From positions 3,596,001 through 3,660,000 of the forward strand of contig JASFXZ010000001.1 of assembly GCA_032209605.1 (NCBI GenBank): a DNA stretch of 64,000 bases, in the 5' to 3' direction. The stretch comes from Mactromeris polynyma. Lineage: Eukaryota > Mollusca > Bivalvia > Venerida > Mactridae. The position numbers and the translations under genes are program-made. The notes beneath the pieces are model-generated. The model searched no databases, was not told the DNA's origin, and was given only the letters and a program-made list of their open reading frames with translations. This document shows, in pieces, positions 22,150 to 37,100 of this stretch (position 1 is its first letter; every line of letters starts with the position of its first letter).

Positions 22150-25100
22150 CTAAAACAAAACATAAATAAAGCAAGACGGAGAATAAGCCGCCTCAGGAAA
22201 CGCCACATGCATCAGACAGTGCTTCCCCACACAGACAGACCTCCGGTAAAACAACAATCCATAAAGCATAAGGCACTTAAGGAGGGTAAAAGGTACATAC
22301 GTTAAGGAACAGAAGCGCAAGGAATTGTCTGGCAAACCATAAGGAATACTAGGAGAATCAAAGTGGACAATGAAGGAGGGGGTGGCGGGAAATTAATGAA
22401 TGGAAAAGATCTCAGGACAAGTCGAGACAACTGGGCAGGAAATAACCTGAACTCTATATAAAGTGAATGAATTACACAGGGGAAAGGGAAATATAGCATA
22501 CATTCAAAACACAAAAAGAAATAACCACAAACTATTATAAGAGCTTTTTATTCTTGAACATTTCATGAAATATAACAGCGAAGCGGTTTTTAAATTGTGT
22601 GTATCATATTAAGTGTAAACATGATCTAACGAAATAATACACGCTTGATAACCACGACAACGTTTGCATATTGAATTCTATTATTCTGAAATAAGATTTC
22701 AGCCGCTGTTTATATATCGTTATACCAACTAGAATTGTTAAGGAATGACAAATCAAAAGATTAGAAGAAAGTTAAGCAAACAATAAGATTTATTGACCAT
22801 CTGAAGGAAAGTATTAACGAACAAGATCAGTGTTGATTACCTTCCTTTGACTTAAGCGGAAGAAAATCGAAGTGCACATTTCCATTTGTTGTTTTTGTTC
22901 TGTACTTTGTAACCCATGTCTTTATGTCTTGGTTGGTTTTCGTACTGCAAAAAGTATGTGTCATAAATACTAGATATCCAACTATGAACTGAATAATACA
23001 TACTTATTTACGAGTATAGGAACAAACATTTTTTATCGGCAATATTTTCAATTGAGCATGTGTAATAATCAGATTGGCCAATGAGGCCATTTTCAAGATC
23101 GGCCATGCTAAATGTGGTACAGAGCACGTAGTCTGGTTCCCGTCGTACTGATATTGCAAACAGTACATAGTGAAAGGGGAAGGAACTCCAGACTACAGAG
23201 CACGATGCCCCGGCGGTATAACACCACCATATTTTATTTTTCATCTTTGAGAATAGACATGGTTTCAATTTGCATTATACAGTTCTATCAACAGCCAATT
23301 TTAACGTTTAAAGCTGGACAAGACCTTCATACTGAATTTACAGATCAGCATAAAGAAGGTGCCAATTTAGTTTTATATAGTCGCAGAGAAATATGCAATA
23401 TGAAATTATTTGAATGATATCTACAATGAGATTGAGGTTGATATGAAATATTAAACTGGTACGTTTTTTAAATCGTGTTCTAGTATTGTAAAACGGCAAC
23501 TTAACAACACTTAAATGAGAAGAAAACGTACCTCCACACCCGGACAACTTTGCAACTACGGTAATCCAAGGGTAACGATATAAACACGATATAGTTTCAC
23601 TTACTATTTCAGTATGTGATTTTCCAACAATTCTTCCCGTAATGTTGGCATTTCTGCATCGAATGTTGCTTTAATAAACCTATCTAATCTCTGATGTTCA
23701 CCATTGCCATACTGATCCTCTCTCCAACAATACAATACCTAATAACGTCAAAATACTCATTCATTATTTATAACGATTCATGAAATATTACTGAAAATTA
23801 CAAGCCCTCAATATGATAATAAAAGTTAGACCGTTATCATTCTATATTTATAAGTAGGCATTAAATACAAGTAATACTGAGTGGAATGGGTTATTTTCAC
23901 GTAAATTAAGTTTACACATTTACACACTTACTTGTAGTCTAATTTAGTACATATTTTAAATTGCTAAACATATTACATCCAAACTTAAAATACGCTACAA
24001 TAATGCTCCAATTAACGGACTAAATATGTTCGTATAAAACGACTTATTTCTCAGTCAGTTGGTACATATCTGTACCTTAACAAACATATCGTTTTGACTT
24101 TTACAATAGTAAATAGAAGTGAGCAGTGTACAAGTGTCCAAAATTATACACAGATGTTAACGTTATCAGGACTTCTCATTAAATATGTATTATTGGTTGT
24201 TGGGTGAAGTTTATAATTATCATGTTCTTCCCTGTTTGCATCTCTCCAAAATATCTGCATCTTCATACGTCTCCAATTTCACAAAAGGCAATCCAAGATA
24301 AATACCAAATGTGAACCATTTCCCACCTATCTTCTCAGCGAGCTCATTCTCTACATAATCATCATTGAGAAACATATCTACAATACACAAGTTGTACAAC
24401 ACACGTTAGTCATATTCAGCGATGTTTGGAACAACATCTGCTTGGGACTAATGGCAAGGGGTTGTATGCCTGACCCCTAATCCGTAGGCTATGGGTTCGT
24501 ATTCCGCATTAGGCGAGACTGAGCAACTTCACAATACCTTTATTGGGCACACATACTGGTTAGTAACGCAGGCAGAAGTAATCGAGCATGATTAATATAC
24601 TTATTACTTGCAATTACGTTTTACAATTGATGTTAATCTTAATTAAACTAACAATATCTTATACGATCCTCACATGTAATTTATCAGTTAGAAATGAGAG
24701 AATGTGTTCAACTGTGGACATGTGTGCCTAACACGTGTGTTAGATTCAACCTTACAAGGAAATACTACATGTACATGCTACTCTTTTTGTCGTCGCATTC
24801 CTATAGATATGATATACTTGCTTTAACTCCAGATCTGTTGTCAGAGCTACATCTTATTATCAATTATATTGAAATTGGTCTATTTTCTATACATATGTAC
24901 TTATAAATTAACGCTCTTAAATTTATATCAGAGATTTGCTAAAAATTAAAACAACAGTATGTCAACAATAGTAACGTGGAGATACAGACATGCACCATTC
25001 AAAGTTCTGTTTGAAATTAACGATGTTTATCAAAACGAAAAAATATCGAAATATAAGACGTGTTGAATTACTTCCTGTAATGGTTTGGACTTTGTTCGGC

Positions 25101-28100
25101 ACAAACTCTATGGGAAGCTTCTTAGACTTCTTAGACTTTGAAAATCTGAAATGAAATTATTGCAGAATAACATATAAACTGAATAAATACATACTAGCAT
25201 AAACTAATACAGTTATCCATTGTCTCAGTTTTTAGCAACTACAAAACATTTATTCCATCAATACATGTACCATACCCATCAACGTATCTAACATATCAAT
25301 GTACATAAAGTTTCGATTTATGATACATTTATACATATATATGTTTAGGTTAGCTCAAATGCTTGATGTTTTATCATATTTACACACGATATTATCTGTT
25401 CCTAGTATTACCTAGTTTTAAAAATATAATATACGGCAACCAGTTGACCTATCCAATTTTCCTGGAATGTAATTATCAACCAGTACTAACTTGTACTCCC
25501 GAAAGTACTCTCCTTTAGCATCGGGCGCATATTCCGATACTTCATAATCACCCTCTGCTTTATAACTATCCAACAACTGATATTTGCACTGCCTTTTAAA
25601 TAGCGCTGTTATAATGTATATAGTTAGAACAAGATATATCTTGAAAACGGATGGTCGGCGCAATTTAAAGGTTAAGATTTGTTGTGCAACATAAAAATGC
25701 CGAGATGTTACGATTGTTGGTCACTCCAGATCCAAAATGGATTTCGGTAAATTCACCGAAATTCAGTGCATTTCGGTAAGGTAACGTACCCTTTATCGAA
25801 AGGTTAACCAATCCGCGTCAAGGTTACAAACGTTGTTCGGCTGAAGAGAAATTGCCATGTTGTTTAACGTAAGATTTGATTGGGTACACAACACTGATAT
25901 GCAAATAGCAAACCATGTTAGTACGGCTGCGCCGAAAAACAAAATGAATCATTTTAAACATTTCGTCGGCATGCAAAACTGATTCCGATGTCTGTAAATA
26001 TGTAGTAATTTAAAGTTATTCATAAAGTTGTCGATGTGGAATCTGCGTATATTTTAAAATGGGTTACACAACATTTGTTGGAACTTGAAAAAGTCGGCAG
26101 AACATTTGAAAACGTATAAGTACAATCGTCGTTGAAAAAATGAAACACTGCATTCTGTAAATGCTAAATAACATGAAATAAAACCGTTTTGCTATATCGT
26201 CAAAATTTCCCTCGACACGAAACGTCATATATTATGTACACATTTGATTGGTTCTAACACAGGGAAATTCCCGTCTATTATAAATGGTTAAAAGGTCAAA
26301 TATCAAAATATACTGCGTTATAATGCAACGTATGAATGTAACGGCAGTGAAATCAAAGCGCTGTGTTGGAGCGTATTCCGCACGCATGTACAGGACACGA
26401 CCGTAGCCAATGGTTCAGAAAAACATAAGCTGCTCAACCCGGAAATCGAATCCAGATCTGCCGGGTGACAGTCTAGTTCTCTACGAACTGAACAAGCCGA
26501 GCGGGCTATACAATCTTTAAGCTTACAAAGGTTAGGTGTACTTACGATATTATGGATGATTTCGATATTTTTACAACTCCAGATAATTTCTGTTTATCCT
26601 CCGTCGATACTTTAAACTCTTTTGCCTTATCGCGTCCCTTTTGGTACTGAATTGGCATTTCCTTAGCTCCCTCGATTTCACCATGTTTAACATCGAGATT
26701 ATATATGTAAGTCAGCTTGACATTCATCTCAATACCTACACATGATGATTTCACAGATCGATCAGCCATGGGAAGCGTAAGACTTTCTCGAAGTATATCA
26801 TTACACTTTTTACTATAGTCTTGTTCTAGACATAAATGTACAGTAACTAAGAAGCTGTAGGACGGAGTTAATTCAGTATTGCGTAAAGGTTTCACAGTTG
26901 CAAACACTTTACAACTTTTCTTGCATCCTTTTGCAGATTCCCACATTGCACTCACTTTCTCCTTTAATAACGCAGTGATACGCCGAACCTTTATAACGAT
27001 GAAACTAAAAAAATAATGAACAACAGTATATTATGATACACATATATCAGGGATAATCTACATATACCGACACGTTAGTTTGCACACAGAATTTACTTCC
27101 TAAACACGTCAGAGGGTCTCAAAAGTTTGTCGCTTACTTGGTGTAAAGCAAACTTAAGTGTAAGTAAATTGAGAATATATTTTCCAAAAAATTGTTTATA
27201 TTCCAAATATACACAAAGCTGATGCTCAGCTTATCATTAACGGTAACTTACTTTCCTTCTTTAGCATTTAGAACTTTAATGTCTCTTTCTGCAGTCTCGA
27301 CATTTTTATGTTCATTCCAAGTCTTTTCCTTGCCTAAAACAGAAGAAAGTCTATTAAATATTATCTCAATGAATAATTAACCCATTCACATCAAACAAAT
27401 TGTTATAAACATTGTTTTATCTTGTTTTTTGAGCATTTAATATCATTTGTATGTTCTTGTATAAATTCATTCTGAGCTATGTGTGGATTATTTATAAATT
27501 ATTTGTGTGTGCTATGTGTATATTGTTTATAATGTATTTGTGTATGTGTGTTTGTGTGTTTGTGTGTGTGTTTGTTTGTGTGTTTGTGCTATACGTATGC
27601 ACAAAAGTGAGTTACGTTGGTGAAATTAATTATTGACAGAATACACCACTTCTACCACGTCATAAACAATGAATAAAACGTAGAAGAAGCCACAATAAAA
27701 TGAACTTCATACTTGGTCTTCTGATATATGTACAAACAGACTATTTTGTACAAGTCATACGCGCGTGATAGTATGATTTTAGACCCTAATTCCTTAGATG
27801 AGACCTGCTTATTGAAATATACCTTGTCCACATGTCAATACATGGCACTGGTCTTCAGATGTATCATTGCCGTTCATGTTTATCGGTATTGGAAGAGTCA
27901 CAGTAACCTTGTAATCCATGCTTTTGGTACTGGATGCTGTCTGAGGTCGTGAGTTCGAGACTGAAGACGGAGGTCGAGAGGTCGAGACTGAAGATTTTGT
28001 ATCAAAACTCTGAATAGAACAGAAATCTGAGTGTGAACCTATTCCACTGTCGCTTGAATCATCACTGCTATCAGCTTCTACAACCTTCAATAATAAAAGT

Positions 28101-31100
28101 ATGTTATTACCCATCTAACATAACTAAGATATCATTACGAACACAAAATAGAAGCATTTAATGCAAAGATTGGGGTAATTTACAATGGGATATTAATACC
28201 GATAGCGTGCATGTATACGTATAAACATAGACTTAGAACAAATTACACATACTTTTGTCATAGTGTCGTTTTCTGCCAAACATATTAAGTGAACAAATGG
28301 AAATAAGGGCTTATAATTGTTTAACATAAAATTCTGAAAATAGTGCCCCAATTATTCGTTGTAGGAAACGTTTTGGATAAACAGCAATGATACTGGACAC
28401 GGGACTGGTGGTGGACTGTTTGTCCAGTATATGGTGTACACGCGCTATGATAACTGTATTGTTGTACCTGCATTTCTATGCGTTTGTTAGACAATTCTGA
28501 GCCAGGTTCTGCACGCAACTGGAATGTTGGTTCCTTTGTTGAGGACATGATCGTTGTTTTATCGTGTTCTACAATAGTTGTGTCAATTCTATTCCGAACA
28601 AAAACAGCAAATGCTACAATCGGACTGCTTCGTCCAGCTAATAAACAAAAATCGCTAACAAAAACCTGTAAAAGTAATACATAAACTTACATGTACAACA
28701 TTTGTCTGTAACTTTAAACGGAAATAAAAAACATTCAATAGCACAGTATTAATGCAAGACGGAAACTTAAAGAAGTTAAACAAAATACATAAAAATAAAT
28801 GCATACAATTACAACAATACACATTTGTCTTCCAGTGTGTTATGGAATGGAAAAATTCGAATGACCAAAATAGAAAATATGTACTTATCCAGCAGATCAA
28901 GGCATTTTGAGTTCATCGTTTATTGTAATGTTACGTAACTAGTACAATATTACCTGGTTGTCATTGACATATTTCACATCTGTGTACACGGCAACACTCG
29001 TCAGATCATCATCAACATTGTTATTATCTGATTCTTGTCGTACAATTATCTCCTTGTATTCATTGTTGACATGAGTTTTGGAAATTGTTACATCAACATA
29101 CATGTCGCACCTCACATCCTTATCAACTTTGTATTGATATACATCACTTATCAGTGAAGTACCCTCGGGTATTTCTACCTGGGTAAAATAATGATTAAAA
29201 AGAGTTATTATTCAATTCGCCCATTGTGTGTATTTGCATATCTAGACATAAAAAGTTTGGATGGTAAATTTTGCAAATCGGGATAGGCTGAAACTGGGGA
29301 GAAAATAACATGAACACTTTATAAAGTGAAAGAATCGCACAGGGGACAGGAACCCCAACATACATCTAACACAAATAAAATAATTACCATACAGCGATTT
29401 ACAGCCTTAGAACTTGTCAGTAAAATACTGGGGTTAAAATTGAGTTAACAGCTAGCTAACCTCACACTTAATCGTTTTAAGGTCATATTTTCCAACACAT
29501 ACTGCATTTTAAACATTCCTACACTTATTAAACAAGACTTAGCTTGACTAGAACTTCGTTTTACTCGAACTAATTTCGTCAACCACGATAAATAAATACA
29601 TTATATAATAGAGAACGCTTCCTGAGAAACACACGCGCTGATGTTACGTATAATGGAGGTGATCGTACGCTTGAACATATAAACATAGTGCTGTATGACC
29701 GACATCAAGCCAATACCTCGTATCGTTAATTGTGTCTAAATATAAGGTGTAAAGCTAATACCTTGGGTATACGCATGCATCTTGACTGATATTCCGGTTC
29801 CATACGACAGACGAGAATGTGAAATGCTTCTTGTGGGTTATCGATTACGACCCCTATTGGTTTGTTAAAACGATCTTTGACATTCAATCTTTGATCTGTA
29901 TTGTCCACCATGACACGAGCATTCCGTATCTTCCTACGATAGTGTTAATTATAATTATATCAAGTTATGCACCACTATGTTTGAGTTGTAATCGCGTAAA
30001 GTGTTGCTACGTAATTTAAGGCTATATGAAATATAATATATGATGAATAAGTTGTTTCTTTGTGTATATTTATATAACCGAACCAATTAATTGAAAACCG
30101 AGAGGGTAGTAATCGAAACCGAACCGAATCGAGCGATGCCTGCATCATCGCAGCTCTACTTTATGTAACATTATAAATGCACAATTAAAAACACACAATA
30201 AAATATTGTAATCCTTCTTATGCCATACTTAAAGTATTTTTCTAAACAAAATGAAACCACATACATCTATGATTTCTATTGTCCAAAACCTTGTACAAAA
30301 ACTAATATGATTAACTAATTTATGTAAATCAACAACAAGCGTCCACTTACTTGTCCCTATAACCTTGTTGGATAATACAAGCGTACACTTACTTGTCCCT
30401 ATAACCTTGTTGGATAATACAAGCGTCCACTTACTTGTCCCTATAACCTTGTTGGATAATACAAGCGTACACTTACTTGTCCCTATAACCTTGTTGGATA
30501 ATACAAGCGTCCACTTACTTGTCCCTATAACCTTGTTGGATAATACAAGCGTACACTTACTTGTCCCTATAACCTTGTTGGATAATACAAGCGTACACTT
30601 ACTTGTCCCTATAACCTTGTTGGATAATACAAGCGTCCACTTACTTGTCCCTATAACCTTGTTGGATAATACAAGCGTCCACTTACTTGTCCCTATAACC
30701 TTGTTGGATAATACAAGCGTACAGTTACTTGTCCCTATAACCTTGTTGGATAATACAAGCGTACACTTACTTGTCCCTATAACCTTGTTGGATAATACAA
30801 GCGTACACTTACTTGTCCCTATAACCTTGTTGGATAATACAAGCGTCCACTTACTTGTCCCTATAACCTTGTTGGATAATACAAGCGTCCACTTACTTGT
30901 CCCTATAACCTTGTTGGATAATACAAGCGTACACTTACTTGTCCTTATAACCTTGTTGGATAATACAAGCGTACACTTACTTGTCCTTATAACCTTGTTG
31001 GATAATACAAGCGTACACTTACTTGTCCTTATAACCTTGTTGGATAATCAAATAATCTTGTTTTCTTTCATTCTTCAACAAATCGTCTACAACATTCTCA

Positions 31101-34100
31101 GGCATCTGGACATGATAGAAGACAAACTGTTAGCTCGACGTGAATACATTAACACATACATGATATAAGACAAACTGTTAGCTCGACGTGAATACATTAA
31201 CACATACATGATATAAGACAAACTGTTAGCTCGACGTGAATACATTAACACATACATGATAGAAGACAAACTGTTAGCTCGACGTGAATACATTAACACA
31301 TACATGATAGAAGACAAACTGTTAGCTCGACGTGAATAAATTTTCACATACGATTATAACATCTCTTTCTTGAAATGAATGCATTACCCTAATAATGATA
31401 AACATAATCGGGCATGACGCATGTTGAAGATTGAAGAATAACTGAAATTCAAATACGTATCTTATCTAGATTAACAATTTAAGGACAATAGTGATTGAGG
31501 GGTAGAACGCTTGACACCTGATTCGAAGGTATTGGGTTCAAGTAATACCACCCTTGGTGAGAATGGACCACTAACTTAGCAATCCCAGATTTAGTAACCA
31601 TCGTGTTTGTAGTATAAGTATGTATATTTTACAATACGTTAGCCGGACAACCTTCGTGTTTGCAACATATGTATACATGTATACAAATACTTACATGCGC
31701 TCCTAAGAAATGTAACAAATCATAGCAGGCTGTGGAGTTTTGTGCTGCAGCTATCTGTAATGGCGTCTTATTGTCATCCTGAAATATATACCATAATAGT
31801 TTATATCTTAATGATAAAGTATTTAAAATGAATCTGCTGCTTGAAGTTTACTTTGCGACAAAAAATCCACAAAAGTAACTACTATCGTTATAAGCCTGCA
31901 AATTGAGTACGATTCATGAACATTATCCCAGGTCCAAGTGTTTAGCTTATGTGCATAAACTATACTTTTTCGATTACTTCAAACATCTTTGCTTACTTAA
32001 AATGGATCCTGTTTTTACATAATTTACTTGGTATTTGTTTATTATTTAAGATTTGGATGATTCAGATGCAACGAATCACAGACGTCTATAGACTGAATAA
32101 TAGGGATGACCAGTTTGACTGTAGTGCTTATCATACATGCGTTTGTGTGGTAAAACTTATGTAAATATTAAAAATATATAAAATGAATCTCATCACTTTT
32201 CAATAATCTACTATTATTTGTTTCACAATTACCGTAAGTGCGTTGATATCTGCATCGTGATTACACAAAATCATCATTGCTTCCACATAATCCTCCATGA
32301 CAGCAACATGTAGAGGCTGGAGACCATTCTGAAATGAAAGATCGTTAAAACTCGTGGTAAGGAACTCAACGAGTAGATAACAGAATACATTCTCAGTTTG
32401 CAATCGTCTGGAACTTACGTTCAAGTAAACTAAGTTATCGCAATGTATATATGTGATAATCACGAAGTGTATAAACATTATCAACATGAGTTACTGTGAG
32501 TAATGCAGTTTGTATCGCTACAATTTTGTCCAGCTACTTTATTAGCACGATAATGCGAAAAATGTACCAGGTAGTTATAGGAAGCTACCAGCATATAGGA
32601 TGTTGTTGGACGTGTTAAATAAAAATCATGATGCATTGCAGCACATACATTTATAAGTAATAATTGGGACCAAACATTTATTATGTAACTTTGCATGTTT
32701 AGTTGATTCGTGCATAAATGTTGTCATAAAGTCCACACGTGCTGTACCATGTAATAGTGCTAAAACGTTAGTAAAGTGAAATAAACGGAACATTCGAGTG
32801 CAATCTGTTATAAGCCTGTTATAAGGATTCTATCTGGAAAGGTGGCGAATTAAATAATTTTCCCCAGCAACAGTCACCAAGAAAACCAAATAACTTGAGG
32901 GGTACAAGGGTAAAAGTGTATTGGAACGGGGGAGCAAGGAATGGTCTTGCTGATTATCAAAAACAACCATAAAGAATTTAACAGCTAGCTTACCTTACAC
33001 ATAACCGCTCTATGATCATTGATTTCCATCATATAGCCATACATGGACTAAGTAGGCCGTAACTAATCATTTACAGCAGAACAACTTTAACCACTGCGCT
33101 TACAATAACAGATGCAATGTATATAATTTAATTCGAAGAAACGAACAGCCTTATACTAAACTTGCTCTCATTAATTAACTGATTTATATAAGGATATGGA
33201 AGAACCACACAATCTGGCCAAATGAATAATCTTGTATAAAGGCAACACAAACAAGTAAGTTATTAATTAGATATAACCTTAAATACAGCAGACAGGGAAA
33301 GTAACGAAAAGACAATCAGAAACAAAATATAAATTAACATATTGAGAAAACGAGACACATTTACGTCTAAACTAATGAAGGATTAAGTTGTGTCATGAAA
33401 CAGTCACATACATGTAGGTATACATATTTCGTTAATACTGCTACGTGAGGTGATAGTTAAATGACTAAGTGATAATTTATAAAACTAGGAGCTTGGAGAA
33501 ATGCAACAGAAAGATATGCCTCAATGTTAATTACGTGTTACATAGAAAATACAATCCAAACTCTGAGTGTGATGAATTACAAGCAATCGTTTTCTATAAT
33601 AGAAATCTCGATATTTGAATTAAACTATGTTCACATAACAAATACAGGTTTATTCACTAAAAAGTTGCAAAATCGGCCATGAAATAAATTTTTAAGCAGG
33701 TATATAAATATATCGGTGACATTCAATCCTAGTGTGGTGTTAATCGTACACAGCTGAGTTATAGACTAGATGACAATCTCTTCAGTTTAATAATACCAAC
33801 GAGGCAATGTCAAGAGTGTGTGTAGCAACGTTAAATGTCGCACCAACGCTAAATGTCGCACTTGACGTTATATGTCGCAAGGCTGACGCTAAATGTCGCA
33901 ACCAACGCTAAATGTCGCAAAGCCTCCTGACGTTATGTGTCGCATCTGTAACGCCAAATGTCGCAAAAAATTGTACTGCCGCTATATGTCGCAACATCAA
34001 CGCTAAATGTCGCACTCCTTTATTTTGTCAACTGATAGTGTACAGTTTTACTACCAGTGACAACATGTGGCTATCCACAGAAAGCAATGACTTTTCGTGT

Positions 34101-37100
34101 ATAGACATACACGGACATACGCTGTGACATTACGTTATAACATGTATTTCGTTTATTACTAAGTTCATTATGCTTTCCTAACATTCAACCAAGAAGGTTT
34201 TGGTAATTTTGTATTCTTTTGTGACAATACATATGGTATTGAACTTATGTTGACTAATTTTTAACTTACATTTATGTAGAAACAAAGTGTTACGTAAATA
34301 TAATGTTTGAGGTTTAGTAAAAAATAAAATGTTTCGTTCTTTACTTGTTGTTTATTGCTGACTTTCTCTTTCATAGTCCTTTACCGTTTCACAAAAGTGC
34401 TCTTAGGCCAGAGTTTTTTACTAGTTTAAACATGTTTAGATTTCATTCTACATCTATTTGTGAACATAAGGATGATTTGGAATATTGTGTATACTCAATA
34501 TTAAAGATGTTCTGCTGTCCCGAAAAGCGGCGAGAAAAAAATCAAAATAAAATCACAATTTCAAATTTTATTTTTATTTGGATTTTTATTGGATACGACG
34601 CTCCTGTATATACATATATACCCTTATATAAAAACATTGGCCGTTAGGGACTGTTTTCATGTGTCCGTAAATTCATCTGTAACACTGTCCGTTAGGTTTA
34701 GTTTTAAATTGAAAGTGCATTTCTTTAAACTAGAATGTGTCTGTAGGACACAGGGTGTGCCCCCACTGGTACATTTGTCACAAATAAGTGGCAGCAAGTT
34801 CAAATGTTTGGATCTAAAGGTGCATCACAAGGTAAAATGTGTATTTTTGACTACTTCAGGGGCCATAACTCAAAATAGAAGGGACAGAGTCAGATGAAAA
34901 ATGGATGGTGCACAAGCTCATATATTGATAAAGACTCATGCACGATTTCATCAATTAATCCCAAATACTTTTTGAGCTAGGCATGCATGCTACAAGGTTA
35001 AAATGTGGATTTTTTTACTATTTCAGTCATTTGTTACCACGTACAACACTTATATAATGTTTTAACTTTACAGTTGTGAAACGCTTAAAACAAAACATCA
35101 AATGGATTATTAATTTCCGCTTATAAAGGAGTGCGACATTTTGAACGATTTCAGTCATTTATTACCACGTACAACACTTATATCATGTTTTAAATGGATT
35201 ATTAATTTCCGCTTATAAAGGAGTGCGACATTTAGCGTTGATATTGCGACATATAGCGGCAGTACAATTTTTTGCGACATTTGGCGTAACAGATGCGACA
35301 TATAACGTCAGGAGGTTTTGCGACATTTAGCGTTGGTTGCGACATTTAGCGTCAGCCTTGCGACATATAACGTCAAGTGCGACATTTAGCGTGGTGCGAC
35401 ATTTAACGTTGCTACAGTGTGTGCCATATAATTGTCAGTAAACAAACATTAACGAATCGATATGACACGCGGTTTATGTAAACTTTACCATTGTTGGGTT
35501 CATTTTGATAATGGCAGTTGTATGTCATTGGATATCTAAATACATAAAAAATTTAAAATACACAAACTATGTATGATATTGATACATTGAGAGTATTACA
35601 TGAATATTGATAACATATTTAAATACAATTGCATTTTAATATAATTGATGTGCAATCAAGATTTAAAACTCTTCCATATAACATACTACATATTTCCAGC
35701 ATTTTAAACGAGAGAATACGTTAAACATTTTCATATTACATACTACTTATTTTCGGCATTTTAAAAGAGAGAATACGTTGTTACAGGGAACGCCACGTGT
35801 ACGAGACAATGACTCCCCACACCGGATCCCCTTGAAAACTACCGCCAACGACATATCAGGAACTGAGGAGGTGCAGAGGTAAACATGTATGGGAAAAGGG
35901 CTGTAAGGAATGGTCTAGCTGATCATAACGAACAATCAGTGAGAATGTAGGGGGACATGAAGAGGGGGAATTTAATGGATGTAATACATCATTGAGGTCG
36001 TCAGTAATAATAGGCAGAAAGGGGGGGGGACACTTATATCACACCAAGTAAAATCATTGCACATGGGGAAAGGGGAACATAACATACATCTCAAACATAA
36101 ATTGAAATGATTACCATACAGCGATTTATAGCCTTGGAGCTGTCAGTAAAATACTGGAGGTTTAAATCGATTTAACAGCTAGCTAATCTCACACTAAACC
36201 GCTATATGATTATTGATTTCCAACATATATACATAATTTGACTAAGTAGGCAATAACTCATCATTATAAGCAAATAACCATTACGTATACAATAACAATA
36301 CTATTATGACGTAATACATATAATGTATTACATGACGTCATACTTAAGAAAGAAGCTTGGAGAAATCGAACTGATACTCGGAGCTTATTTCAAGTGTATA
36401 TTAAATATCAAGTGAACATTTACGTTATACCTTCAGGAGGGGCGTGTCCAAGGAATCTTACACCTATAACATAATAGTTAAACTGTAAATAAATTCGATG
36501 AAGTTGAGATTCTTTTGCCAATAATCTTATACACAGTTTTATGACGTCCTAGCACAAAACAAGCAATGCATACGAATACATTTATATATTGACATACCAG
36601 AAATAAACCTTTTCAGATACTGCATATATACCGCGCTAATTTAGCATTGGTGTGATAATTTTAAAATAGGTACACACTACAAAAAGTGTAAAATGAATTT
36701 CAGAACCTCTAATTCATACGAATACATGTGTATATTAACATACCAGTAAACCTTTTTTAGATACTACATATATATATATACCGCGATAATTTGGCATTGG
36801 TGTGATATTTTTAAAATAGGTACACAATACACAAAGTGAGAATGAATTCAGAACATATAATGAAATATAAGTGTCTTCATATAGCATAATGATTGCGTGT
36901 TCTGAAATTCAAAAATTGACAATTAATATTCTACAATAAGCTCATCCTTCTAACAATTGAGTGGCGACATTTTACGAGTGACCAGAACAGCAAAAGTAGC
37001 CATGGAACTTCGTGATCGTGTGATTATGGTCGGTGTCTTCAAATCATTTGCCTAGCACAGATGAGAGTTCGAATCTCACCCGAGATATAGAATTGAATTT

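Noticed and set aside
30365..31168. 267-codon + strand frame LLDNTSVHLLVPIT repeated
   Set aside because: By-product of the 42 bp array; the minus strand of the same array carries a true exon end and donor.
33830..34025. Spaced repeats of AACGCTAAATGTCGCA suggesting a CRISPR-like array
   Set aside because: Eukaryotic context, irregular short spacers, and a mirror-image copy at 35212-35415 show these are the arms of a transposable element.
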